Shown here piece after piece: positions 33,685-42,035 of a stretch of 64,000 bases of DNA. A program made the translations under genes and the position numbers. Within the stretch, counting starts at the first letter, position 1. Each line of letters starts with the position of its first letter. Under the pieces are notes generated by a model. It searched no databases. It was not told the DNA's origin and was given only the letters and a program-made list of their open reading frames with translations. Source of the DNA: Janthinobacterium sp. (GTDB lineage: Bacteria > Pseudomonadota > Gammaproteobacteria > Burkholderiales > Burkholderiaceae_D); NCBI GenBank assembly GCA_003133225.1, contig PKWL01000112.1:80409-144408 (forward strand). Reading direction: 5' to 3'.

Positions 33685-34209
33685 ATGCTGCCATCAGACA
33701 TCATTATGTACCGTCACCGCCCGGCTAGGCTCGAGGATCTTCCCGCCATCGTCGCCATCTATAACACCACCATCGCTTCGCGCGAAGTGACCGCCGACAC
33801 GGAACCGGTCTCGGTGGCGTCGCGCCTGGACTGGTTCCATGAGCACGATCCCGAACGCCGCCCATTGTGGGTGATCGAGGCGGCCGGCGCCGCCGGTGGC
33901 ATGCTGGGCTGGTTGTCCTATTCCAATTTTTACGGTCGCCCGGCCTATTCGGGCACGGCCGAGCTGTCGATTTACATTGACGAAGACTGGCGCGGCAAGG
34001 GCATTGGCCGCTATTGTCTGGCGCAGGCGATTGAACATGCGCCACAAATCGGCGTGCACACCCTGCTTGGCTTCATCTTTGGCCACAATGCGGCCAGCCT
34101 AGCCCTATTTGCTAAATTCGGCTTTGCCATTTGGGCCAATTTGCCCAAGGTGGCCAATCTCGATGGCGTAGAGCGCGACCTGATGATCCTCGGCAAGCGC
34201 GTCGATTAG
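33685..34209 (+). CDS. GNAT-family N-acetyltransferase (phosphinothricin acetyltransferase-like)
   Basis: A 174-aa protein in which RPARLEDLPAIVAIYNTTIA opens the GNAT fold and the acetyl-CoA loop is DEDWRGKGIGRYCLAQAI. NAASLALFAKFGFAIWANLP is the terminal helix-turn. The layout and the EVTADTEPVSVASRLDWF element are those of the phosphinothricin/methionine-derivative acetyltransferases. The substrate is therefore probably an amino-acid analogue such as methionine sulfoximine or sulfone. A start at ATG 33706 would remove seven residues and is equally possible. It is interposed between pilZ and tatD. Confidence 0.8.
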   Translation: MLPSDIIMYRHRPARLEDLPAIVAIYNTTIASREVTADTEPVSVASRLDWFHEHDPERRPLWVIEAAGAAGGMLGWLSYSNFYGRPAYSGTAELSIYIDEDWRGKGIGRYCLAQAIEHAPQIGVHTLLGFIFGHNAASLALFAKFGFAIWANLPKVANLDGVERDLMILGKRVD

Positions 34210-34259
34210 GGGCGCCCCCGCTCTGGCGGGCGCGGCACCGTTCGCGTACAATTGGGCCC

Positions 34260-35039
34260 ATGTACATCGATTCCCACTGCCACCTCAATTTCCCCGAATT
34301 GGCAGTCCGCACAGAAGAGATCCTTGGCAAGATGGCCGCCAACGGCGTCACCCATGCGCTGTGCGTGTCGGTCGACCTGCCGGATTTCCCGCAAGTGCTG
34401 GAGTTGGCCGAGAGGTATCCCCACATTTACGCCTCGGTCGGCGTCCATCCTGACTATGAAAACACGGAAGAGCCGACGCTCGACGATCTGGTGCGGCTGT
34501 CGGAGCACCGGAAAGTCATCGCAATCGGCGAAACCGGGCTCGATTATTCCCGCATGACGGGCGAGCTGGAGTGGCAGCGCGAGCGCTTTCGCACCCACAT
34601 CAAAGCGTCAAGAATCACGCGCAAGCCACTCATCATTCATACCAGGGCGGCTAGCGCCGATACGATCCGCATCATGCAGGAAGAGGGTGCCGGCACCGAT
34701 GCGGGCGGCGCAGGGGGCGTCATGCACTGCTTCACGGAGTCGCTGCAAGTGGCTCAGGCGGCGATCGCGATGGGTTTTTACATCGCGTTTTCAGGCATCG
34801 TCACCTTCAAGAGCGCGAAAGAGGTGCAGGCGGTGGCGTTGGCCCTGCCTCTTGAACGCATCTTGATTGAGACTGATTCGCCGTACTTGGCACCGGTGCC
34901 CCAGCGCGGACGGATCAACGAACCAGGCTTTGTCTGCCACGTCGCCGAACATCTGGCGCTCTTGAAAGGAATCCCGCTGCAGCAGGTTGCAAAACAGACG
35001 ACGGATAATTTCTTCAAATTGTTCAACGTCGCGCGCTAG
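34260..35039 (+). CDS. tatD: TatD-family metal-dependent hydrolase
   Basis: The ATG at 34260 is chosen since the product then opens with the metal site YIDSHCHLN. The 259-aa chain has IAIGETGLDYS, PLIIHTRAASADT, a CFTES turn and ETDSPYLAP, all metal ligands of the TatD/YcfH family. Members act as DNases or other phosphodiester hydrolases. In this gene order the protein is usually the YcfH-like member. It ends the plus-strand host block; an inverted repeat follows. Confidence 0.88.
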   Translation: MYIDSHCHLNFPELAVRTEEILGKMAANGVTHALCVSVDLPDFPQVLELAERYPHIYASVGVHPDYENTEEPTLDDLVRLSEHRKVIAIGETGLDYSRMTGELEWQRERFRTHIKASRITRKPLIIHTRAASADTIRIMQEEGAGTDAGGAGGVMHCFTESLQVAQAAIAMGFYIAFSGIVTFKSAKEVQAVALALPLERILIETDSPYLAPVPQRGRINEPGFVCHVAEHLALLKGIPLQQVAKQTTDNFFKLFNVAR

Positions 35040-35084
35040 TTGCCCACAGTGGCGGCGCGCGCCGGCGCGCGTTGATAGAGAGCT

Positions 35085-35127
35085 CCCGCTGACGTTTAAT
35101 CAGCGTCGATTAGCAGGCGTCAGCGGG
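35085..35127. terminator. 10-bp inverted repeat between convergent genes
   Basis: CCCGCTGACG (35085-35094) and CGTCAGCGGG (35118-35127) are perfect inverted arms around a 23-nt loop, placed between tatD and the convergent gene at 35135. AAAAAA follows the stem on the plus strand, so the U-run is missing and termination would not be classic. Confidence 0.45.
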
Positions 35128-35134
35128 AAAAAAC

Positions 35135-35761
35135 TCACATAGGGGGCACCAGGCCGTTCCTGCCAACACTGACATGGGCTGCTACTTGTGCGCCGTCCGC
35201 CAACTTGCTCATGAAGAAAACCGCATGGGCGCCGGAGATTAGCAAGCTGCGGTCGCCTTTTTCCAGATTTACAATCGGCACATCGTTGGGCACGACAATT
35301 TTTTTCTCGCCATTCGGATAGGTCACGGTAAGGATGCGCCCGCGGCTAACTACCAGCTTGCTTACCGTGCCATTGGTCATCGTGCTGTTGCGGCCCAGAT
35401 CCCACGGATAGTGCCCTTCGCCAGCCTTCATGCCAGATGGAAATACTGTCACTTCGAGCGCCTTCAAGGTGCCATCGGCCTGCGCCACGGCAGCTGTTCC
35501 AATGAAGCTGTCCGATTTTATATCGGCCGTGGTGCCTTGGGTGACCCCAAAAATGCCGGCATCAGGGGCCAGCGTCAGCGTCATTTTCTTGCCACCCTTG
35601 GCAACGACTTCGATCTTGTTGCCGGTAATTTTTTCTATAGTGGCGCGGATGCGGGGGACCGCAGGTGCGGCTGTTTGGGCCAGGGCCGCGCCGCCATACG
35701 CGAGGAAGCCCGATGCGAGCAATGCCGAAAACACGTTACGTATATGACGTATAGCCTTCAT
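35135..35761 (-). CDS. Secreted DUF5666-like protein
   Basis: The start at 35761 has GGAGG seven bases upstream. A Sec signal (HIRNVFSALLASGFLAYGGA, cut near ALAQ) precedes two related beta-domains. The first has RIRATIEKITGNKIEVVAKGG and the second TVSKLVVSRGRILTVTYPNG, ending in SVGRNGLVPPM. A conserved EGHYPWDLGRNSTMTNG joins them. Proteins of this type occur widely in Burkholderiales as periplasmic or outer-membrane-associated proteins of unknown role. It probably forms one transcription unit. Confidence 0.7.
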   Translation of the reverse strand: MKAIRHIRNVFSALLASGFLAYGGAALAQTAAPAVPRIRATIEKITGNKIEVVAKGGKKMTLTLAPDAGIFGVTQGTTADIKSDSFIGTAAVAQADGTLKALEVTVFPSGMKAGEGHYPWDLGRNSTMTNGTVSKLVVSRGRILTVTYPNGEKKIVVPNDVPIVNLEKGDRSLLISGAHAVFFMSKLADGAQVAAHVSVGRNGLVPPM

Positions 35762-36102
35762 GGATGCCTCCGATTTTAGAGTAGCGTAGAGGAAGTCTAT
35801 CACTGGCCCAAGTTTGCTGTTGCCGCAACCTTCGCCCGCCGGATGCCCGGCGCGCGAGCTCGAACCCGATTAATGCAAGAGTGTTTGGAATGCTCAAGAC
35901 AGGGCGCGCGCAATAAGAAAATGGATTTTTCCCTACCACGCAACTCCAAGCGCATGACGGGGTTGCCCTGTGCCCGTAGCGTCAATGCGGCAAGTGTGCT
36001 TGCGCTTAGCCCTTGCTGGGCGGCAAGCTACGCCCGACGGCATGCCATCTTGCGCATCCTTACCGCCAAACATGGTTTCCAGGGCCGGCTAAGTAACGTG
36101 CT
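35762..36102. other. Intergenic, no gene seen
   Basis: About 340 bp between two minus-strand genes. Open frames here are short shadows without ribosome sites. The stretch next to 35761 must hold the promoter of the secreted protein. Nothing else is supported. Confidence 0.4.
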
Positions 36103-36351
36103 TCACTGGCCCTTACAGATGATCTTGGTGACGTATTCATGGGCGCCGGCTTTCTTGCTGGCGGCCCATTCGATCACGGCGCTGGCGTCGGCAATGGTCA
36201 TCACTGACGCTTTTTCCTTATTTTTGATGAAGGAAACGCCTTCGAATTTTCCATCCTTCGCGTGCATGACTTTGGCGAACACCGCCTTCTTATTGTCGGT
36301 TTCATTTACTTTATTTTGCTGTACGAGGTAACGCCGATCGATCTTTTCCAT
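36103..36351 (-). CDS. 82-aa hypothetical protein
   Basis: The product, from ATG 36351 (MEKIDRRYLVQQNKVNETDN, FAKVMHAKDGKFEGVSFIKN, ending YVTKIICKGQ), is Lys-rich and soluble, unlike the noise frames around it. A single Cys lies near the C-terminus. The ribosome site is weak. The gene is probably real because the residue pattern is protein-like, but I do not recognise the family. Confidence 0.45.
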   Translation of the reverse strand: MEKIDRRYLVQQNKVNETDNKKAVFAKVMHAKDGKFEGVSFIKNKEKASVMTIADASAVIEWAASKKAGAHEYVTKIICKGQ

Positions 36352-36480
36352 AGCAGGCTGTCTGGTTTCCAATGGGTTAAAGACGAAATATACGCTCCCG
36401 ATCGTCTTACTGCACCGAATGCGGGAGTTTTTCGAGCCGCATCCCGTTGCAGACGGTCCGCGGCGTTGCCGGAGCTGATG

Positions 36481-37404
36481 TCAAGCGTAGGCCGGCACCT
36501 GCAGCACCGGTTGCAGTACGGTGTCATTGACGATGCCAGCACGCAACGCTGCTTGCAGTGAAGGAATCGATCCACCGGCCCGGTATTGGAAGCTCACTTG
36601 CAACACGTCGCCGGCCTTTGCTTTAACAGGGTTTTCCAAAGGAAGAGTCATGTAGTGATTGAGCCAGTCGATCGTGGTCGAGCGCTCACTGACGACGGCT
36701 AGGATATTTTTGGTCACGAAGCGCATCGCGTTGACGGTGCTGTTGCGCTCGATGACGAAGGAGGCGTCGAAAGCAAAGGTCAAATCAGTCGGCTGGCTGA
36801 AGTCGATGACGCTATAGATGGCAGGTGGCGCCAATTCCACGGTGCCAGGGTAAATAGCGGTATTCTCCTGGAACTGAACGATGGGCGCATAAAACCCTTC
36901 AAAGTCGTATTCCTGGCGCATAGGCTGGACCGCCATGATGACGGCTTCTGGCAGGAAAAGCGGCAAGGGTCCGCCGAAGCGCTGCAGATAACGCTGTTTG
37001 AATGATTCGATGACTTCCACTTGTTTCTCGCGCAGCATGCCAACGTGAATCATCTCGCAGATAACAACATCGACCGGTTCCGGCGGCAGATATTCGAAGG
37101 CGTCGGCATGCACCACTTCGACCTTGTGTCCGTTACGGTTTTGCGCCAACATCTTGCGCGCTTCTTTGACCATGTCGGGATTAAATTCGACGCACCAGAC
37201 TTTTTCCGCTTTGGCGGCCGCGAACCAGGACAGGACGCCCGTGCCACCGCCCAGTTCGAGCACCTTGGCGCCCGGTTTCACGGCATAGTCAATCGCAGCT
37301 TTGAACCCGAGCATCCGATTTTGGTCCATCAGCATATTGTGATGGTAGTGCAGCGGGATGAATTGGCCCAGGTAGCAACTCTCAATTTCGCGTTCGTTCA
37401 GCAT
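36481..37404 (-). CDS. PRMT-like class I methyltransferase
   Basis: A 307-aa protein. Motif I is VLELGGGTGVLSWFAA (residues 48-63) and the post-I acidic residue is in VWCVEFNPDM. The sequence CEMIHVGMLRE places Glu117 and Glu126 nine residues apart, as the two catalytic Glu of the double-E loop of protein arginine methyltransferases. The C-terminal beta-barrel-like part starts at LPLFLPEAVIM. A typical THW loop is not evident. The AdoMet fold is certain; arginine methylation is inference. Eukaryote-like PRMT folds are uncommon in bacteria. Confidence 0.65.
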   Translation of the reverse strand: MLNEREIESCYLGQFIPLHYHHNMLMDQNRMLGFKAAIDYAVKPGAKVLELGGGTGVLSWFAAAKAEKVWCVEFNPDMVKEARKMLAQNRNGHKVEVVHADAFEYLPPEPVDVVICEMIHVGMLREKQVEVIESFKQRYLQRFGGPLPLFLPEAVIMAVQPMRQEYDFEGFYAPIVQFQENTAIYPGTVELAPPAIYSVIDFSQPTDLTFAFDASFVIERNSTVNAMRFVTKNILAVVSERSTTIDWLNHYMTLPLENPVKAKAGDVLQVSFQYRAGGSIPSLQAALRAGIVNDTVLQPVLQVPAYA

Positions 37405-37765
37405 TTTGTTCCTTTTCGATCATCCACCGAATTCCGGAAGGAAAGGCGATTTCTATATTTCAGACAGCACGCTTGCGCGCGGCGCTATGCGACTCGTTCC
37501 TGCGTGTGCTCCGCATATGGCGACGAACCATTATCGTTACTATTTACGTATAGCAAAACAGGAAGATGGCCTGGGTTTATGGCTTAATTCGAGATTTGCA
37601 GCCGATTTGGGAACGGTCGGCGGCGCCTTCAGTTTTTGCGAAAAGTGAAATGGCGTTGATCGCCCGCGCCGCAGCCCGCAGCTGCAAGTTCGTGCCCAGC
37701 TGCCTTCAGCAGCTGGCTGCCCCAACCGCACGGGCCGTGCGCCGCTGCCAGCTCAGGTGCAAGAA
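37405..37765. other. Intergenic, hairpins downstream of hisC
   Basis: No gene is supported. Two perfect hairpins lie on the hisC side: CAGCTGC-CTTCA-GCAGCTG (37697-37715), and CGCACGG and CCGTGCG around one base near 37728-37742. Either could end hisC transcription, although no T-run is present. The promoter of the methyltransferase gene should lie near 37405-37480. Confidence 0.4.
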
Positions 37766-38830
37766 TCAGGCAGCAGCGAGGATGGCGGCCAGCGCCAATT
37801 CCAAACTTGCGCATTCGGCTTCCGTGCCGATGCTGATGCGAAGGTAATTCTCAATTCCCGGCTGGCGGAAGTGCCGCACCAATATGGCGCGGGCGCGCAG
37901 CGCAGACATCAAGCTGGTCGCTTCGTAATCGGGGTGACGCACGAACAGGAAATTGGTGGTCGACGGACAGACTTGAAATCCCATGGCATCGAGTTGCCTG
38001 GCCAACTTGTCGCGCGTTTGCATCAGCAGAGCCCGTTTCTCCTGAAAATAGTCCTCGTCTTCCATCGCCGCCACGGCGCCAGCGATCGCGAGCCGGTCCA
38101 AGGGATAGGCGTTAAAGCTGTTCTTCACCCGTTCCAATCCTTCGATAAGCGCTGCGTGGCCTACCGCAAAGCCGACCCGCAAGCCAGCTAGCGAGCGCGA
38201 TTTAGAGAACGTTTGGACCAGCAGCAGGTTCGGATACTTTTGAACCAGCGGTATGGCAGTTTGAGCCCCAAAGTCGACATAGGCTTCGTCGACCAAGACC
38301 ACCCGGTCGGGGTGGGCGCGCACGATTTTTTCAATTTCCGACAGGGGTAGGGCAATGCCCGTCGGCGCATTCGGATTGGCAAAGACGATGCCGCCGCACG
38401 GCCTTTGATAGTCGCCAACCCGAATCCCCATGTCCGAATCGAGGGCTACGGTAGTGAAGGAAATACCGTACAGCCGGCAATAGACGGCATAGAAGCTGTA
38501 CGTTATGTCCGGAAACAAGATCGGCTGGTCCTGGATAAAGAAGGCATGAAATGCATGGGCCAGGACTTCATCGGAGCCGTTTCCGACGAAGACTTCGGAT
38601 GGCGCGACGTGATAATAGGACGCGATCGCCTGCTTGAGCTTCGCGGCATCAGGGTCAGGGTAGAGGCGCAAACTGCTGCCTACTTCACCATTTAGCGCCG
38701 TGAGCACCGACGGCGATGGTCCATACGGGTTTTCATTGGTATTGAGCTTGATCAGCTTCGAGATGCTGGGCTGCTCGCCTGGCACATACGGTGTCAGTTC
38801 ACGAATACACGGACTCCACAATCGATTCAT
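37766..38830 (-). CDS. hisC: Histidinol-phosphate aminotransferase
   Basis: A 354-aa class II aminotransferase fold type I enzyme that converts imidazole acetol phosphate and glutamate to histidinol phosphate in histidine synthesis. TNENPYGPSPSV is the family start, GNGSDEVL the PLP phosphate contact, ANPNAPTG the substrate part, DEAYVDFG the PLP Asp, and Lys210 (TFSKSRSLAGLRVG) the Schiff-base lysine. The usual his-operon neighbours are absent, so this is probably an extra, stand-alone copy. Confidence 0.88.
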   Translation of the reverse strand: MNRLWSPCIRELTPYVPGEQPSISKLIKLNTNENPYGPSPSVLTALNGEVGSSLRLYPDPDAAKLKQAIASYYHVAPSEVFVGNGSDEVLAHAFHAFFIQDQPILFPDITYSFYAVYCRLYGISFTTVALDSDMGIRVGDYQRPCGGIVFANPNAPTGIALPLSEIEKIVRAHPDRVVLVDEAYVDFGAQTAIPLVQKYPNLLLVQTFSKSRSLAGLRVGFAVGHAALIEGLERVKNSFNAYPLDRLAIAGAVAAMEDEDYFQEKRALLMQTRDKLARQLDAMGFQVCPSTTNFLFVRHPDYEATSLMSALRARAILVRHFRQPGIENYLRISIGTEAECASLELALAAILAAA

Positions 38831-39323
38831 ATTTCTCCCATTCTTTGCCAGGAATATTATACAGATTGAAAGCCTGTGCAGTCTGGCTCAACCGAGGCTA
38901 GTGCCGTTCATATGTTGCTAAGAGCCTATTTCCCCTGCTTGATGGCGCGCCGCGGACAGACGGAGATTTAGCGCCCGGTTTGATCGGCGTTGACGCGGCG
39001 TTCTATCTTGGGGTCGCAGATCGTGCTATAGCGGCAAAATCTTGCCCTGCGACGGACCGCGGACGCACGATCCATTTCTAGTGCCCCTTATTTCACGCTG
39101 TAGCTCTTTCATTACGGCATCAAAATGTCAGCGGAATCGTTTCGCCTAAACGAAAGAGGGCGCCCATTCGCGCCGCCTGCACGTTAGGGTGGTACGCGTT
39201 CAGGTTTGGTAAAGGTTGCAGATCTATATTCGTTCGCACTCGGTCGCCTGAGCGCGCAACGCGGGTTGACCGACTGACGTTGGTTAAGTCACCCTTGGAT
39301 TTCTATTCTTTGACATTTACACC
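38831..39323. other. Intergenic between hisC and the binding-protein island
   Basis: No gene is supported in these 493 bp. A TCGTTT-AAACGA stem lies near 39137-39153. The last 130 bp hold the 11-bp-phased promoter described in the next entry. hisC must have its promoter near 38831-38900. Confidence 0.5.
39199..39230 (+). promoter_or_regulatory. 11-bp-phased activator array plus -10, island promoter 1
   Basis: Units TTCAGGTTTGG (39199-39209) and TAAAGGTTGCA (39210-39220) lie head to tail. A 4-bp spacer and the hexamer TATATT (39225-39230) follow. The first binding-protein gene starts 94 bp later. The same layout occurs at six other places in the island. Confidence 0.65.
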
Positions 39324-40316
39324 ATGACAAAAAAAGCCGTCATCGTTCTATTCTATGCACTATTGGTATGGGGGCGCGCACATGCAGACGTTCCCAGCGC
39401 GCTGCCCGCGTATCATCCGGTTCAAGAGCTTGAAGGTGAACTGCGCATCTGGGGCAGTCCGTCCGATGGGCCTCTACTTAACCGTTGGGCGGTGGGGTTC
39501 CGTCAGTTCCATCCCAAGCTGCGGCTGACGTCGACCTTGCATGGTCCGGACTCGACATTGGCGGGCATTTATAGCGGCGTTGCCGATCTGGCCTTCATGG
39601 CACGCGAAATGAGAGCGCCGGTTGAGCGGATGGCTTTCGAGTGGGTATATCACCATCCGGCATTTAGCGTCGACATCGCCAACGCCGGCCTAAACACCGA
39701 TCGCCCGGGTGCCAATCTGGCCATCATGGTTCACCGGGACAATCCGATTGCTCAGATCACCTTGACACAACTGCGGGAAATATTAGGCGCCGAACAATGG
39801 CGCGGAGAAAAGAGCATCCGAACCTGGGGCAATCTTGGGTTGACTGGAGCATGGAAGGACAGACCGATCCATGTGTATGGGCCGACCGTCGACAGCATAC
39901 CGGCAATGTTTATGCGCGCCACTGTGTTGAAAGGCAGTTACAAATGGAACCCGGACTATCAGGAAATCGCTACCGACCACAAGATTGCCGCGTTGCTTGC
40001 GCGGGACCCGGCTGGCATTGCCTACATGCCGTTAAGAGAAACGAGTGATCAAGTCAAGCCGCTCGCGTTATCCGCGGCGGAGGAGGGGCCGTTCGTCCCG
40101 CTGACGAAAGAAAGCGTCGCGGCGCACACCTATCCGCTTGCGCGCGTCATCACGATGGTGCTCAACCGCGAACCCGGAAAACCGGTCGAAGCGCGCACCA
40201 AGGAATTCTTGCGGTACGTGCTTAGCCGAGACGGCCAGGCCGAAATCGCCCGCGATGCAGCCTACATTCCCTTAAGCCCTGCGGATGCGCAAGCGCAGCT
40301 CGATCGACTAAATTGA
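39324..40316 (+). CDS. PstS-like periplasmic binding protein 1
   Basis: A 330-aa exported protein with Sec signal (MTKKAVIVLFYALLVWGRAHA). It belongs to the PstS-like type 2 binding proteins: GELRIWGSPSDGP, WAVGFRQFHP, GVADLAFMARE, HRDNPIAQITLTQLREILGA, IRTWGNLGLTGAWKDRPIHV and KEFLRYVLSRDGQ mark the ten-member family of this island. PstS proteins bind phosphate or similar anions, but the Ser-Gly-Thr anion loop is replaced here by GPTVDSIPAM, so the ligand is open. No ABC transporter genes lie nearby. It is followed after 13 bases by the second paralog. Confidence 0.75.
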   Translation: MTKKAVIVLFYALLVWGRAHADVPSALPAYHPVQELEGELRIWGSPSDGPLLNRWAVGFRQFHPKLRLTSTLHGPDSTLAGIYSGVADLAFMAREMRAPVERMAFEWVYHHPAFSVDIANAGLNTDRPGANLAIMVHRDNPIAQITLTQLREILGAEQWRGEKSIRTWGNLGLTGAWKDRPIHVYGPTVDSIPAMFMRATVLKGSYKWNPDYQEIATDHKIAALLARDPAGIAYMPLRETSDQVKPLALSAAEEGPFVPLTKESVAAHTYPLARVITMVLNREPGKPVEARTKEFLRYVLSRDGQAEIARDAAYIPLSPADAQAQLDRLN

Positions 40317-40329
40317 CTGGGAGAACAAA

Positions 40330-41397
40330 ATGAAAGTAGATCAATTTAAGAGCCGCGCGTTGTGTCTCATGCTGGGCGTGCTGACCCTGTCGTGCAACGC
40401 CCATGCAAAATCGCCGGACCTAGCCGCCGCTTATGTGCCGTCTGCGCAGCCGGTCGCCGGCGTTATTCGCATTTGGGGTCATGGCGCCTATGACAACACG
40501 AAGCAGGACTTTATCGGGTCGGTGGTCAAGGACTGGGAAGCCGGATTCAAAAAATATCATCCAGATATTCAGTTTGACAACAAGCTGGTAGGGACCGCGC
40601 CCGCCATTGGCGCACTCTATACCGGTGTCGGAGATCTCGCGTTGATGGGCCGAGAAATCTGGCCCAACGAGATCAGTGCATTCAAGGAGGTGTTCGGCTA
40701 TGCGCCGACTGGGGTCGACGTCGTGACGGGCAGCTTCGATGTACGCAACCGGGGTTATGCCGTGGTCGTGTTTGTGCACAAGGACAATCCGTTAATTAAG
40801 CTGACCCTGCGGCAGCTCGATGCCGCATTCGGCGCGGGGAGCCGGCCAGGGATGCGGCGTGCTCGCACATGGGGAGATTTGGGTGCGCGCGGGAAATGGA
40901 AAGACAAGCCCATTCATCTATATGGCTTGCCGATCGCCCGCGGCTTTGCCGAATTTTTTGAAGACGTTGTGTTCGACGGCCGGCGAAAATGGAATCCATC
41001 TCTTCGTGAATTTCCAGATCAACCCGGCTCGAAGGGCGGCGTGACCGACGGCGGTCAAGCGCTGGTTGACGCAATGTCAAAAGATCCCTTGGCGATCGGT
41101 TACGCCGGACTGCTGTACCACAATCCCGAGGTGAAACCGCTCGCACTTGGAGTGCGTAACGGTGCTCCATACGTTGCGCCGACGAAGGAGAACGTGATCA
41201 ACCACAGCTATCCCTTGACGCGGAAAATCACGATGTTCCTGAATCGTAAGCCTGGCGAACCGGCAGATCCTAAGCTGAAAGAATTCCTTCGGTATGTCCT
41301 TAGCCGGGATGGGCAAGAAGCAATTTTGCGTGACGGTGGCGGCTACCTGCCGATCATTGAACCGTTTGCGACGGAAGAGGCAAAAAAATTGAATTGA
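40330..41397 (+). CDS. PstS-like periplasmic binding protein 2
   Basis: A 355-aa paralog. The signal peptide (LCLMLGVLTLSCNAHA, following a basic MKVDQFKSRA) predicts export. The family set is complete: GVIRIWGHGAYDN, WEAGFKKYHPDIQF, GVGDLALMGREIW, HKDNPLIKLTLRQLDAAFGA, RTWGDLGARGKWKDKPIHLYG and KEFLRYVLSRDGQEAI. The loop after the fourth block reads GLPIARGFAEFF, without Ser-Gly-Thr. It pairs with binding protein 1 in one unit; no terminator is obvious downstream. Function beyond ligand binding is not settled. Confidence 0.75.
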   Translation: MKVDQFKSRALCLMLGVLTLSCNAHAKSPDLAAAYVPSAQPVAGVIRIWGHGAYDNTKQDFIGSVVKDWEAGFKKYHPDIQFDNKLVGTAPAIGALYTGVGDLALMGREIWPNEISAFKEVFGYAPTGVDVVTGSFDVRNRGYAVVVFVHKDNPLIKLTLRQLDAAFGAGSRPGMRRARTWGDLGARGKWKDKPIHLYGLPIARGFAEFFEDVVFDGRRKWNPSLREFPDQPGSKGGVTDGGQALVDAMSKDPLAIGYAGLLYHNPEVKPLALGVRNGAPYVAPTKENVINHSYPLTRKITMFLNRKPGEPADPKLKEFLRYVLSRDGQEAILRDGGGYLPIIEPFATEEAKKLN

Positions 41398-42035
41398 TCG
41401 CCGACCCCGTGCTAGGTTTCAGTCGAAATGTCAAAGCAAGCCGTCAATTCACGGGTTCCCGGTGTTGATGCAAAGAAAAAGTAAGGGAGAGGCTTCCTTA
41501 CAAAATACACGCCACTTTGGGGATGGCACTGCCACCTAGCTGATCGACATTCCCGCCTTGCTTGATCAGTGCTTGCGGTGTCGCTCGCGTGCGCGCAGCC
41601 CGATGCCGCTTCTGGATCTTTAGGTCAATCTTCGATACTCAATGAGAGAGGGCCGAGTAGGCAAGCTAAGCCGATTCCATAGTTTATGAGTTAGCAAACC
41701 AGGCAAATGGATTGTCTGGTCAAAAAAGAGTGAAATGGGTCTAGAAGGTTGCGTCCTGCATATGATGAAGTCAGCGCACTTCTGCTCTAGACGGCGCTCG
41801 TGCGCTTGGCAAGCGTAACCGGCCAAACCCCTACATCACATGAAACGCCTATCGAGCTTGAAAAAAATGATTTTTTAAAAAAACATTTCAAATTGAATAA
41901 TTATTCAGGTTATTTTAATCCAATGTAACTAATCTGTAACGGCGCGAGGACACGGCCGGCTCAAAAGAACGAAATCGCGCAGCATACATCAATGCCTCGC
42001 ATTTTAATAAGGGGCTAACTTTAGGAGACAGACTC
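41398..42035. other. Intergenic before TonB-dependent receptor
   Basis: No gene is supported in these 638 bp; all frames are short shadows. The final 180 bp are strongly AT-rich and hold a phased promoter array (separate entry). Confidence 0.5.
41893..41935 (+). promoter_or_regulatory. 11-bp-phased array plus -10, promoter of TonB receptor
   Basis: Units TTGAATAATTA (41893), TTCAGGTTATT (41904) and TTAATCCAATG (41915-41925) are followed by four bases and TAATCT (41930-41935). The receptor gene starts 100 bp later. TGTAAC also occurs at 41924 and 41935, an 11-bp spacing that may be an alternative reading of the same site. Confidence 0.6.

Noticed and set aside
35843..36331. 162-codon plus-strand frame between minus-strand genes
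   Set aside because: It overlaps the more protein-like 82-aa gene on the other strand, has no ribosome site and shows no domain.
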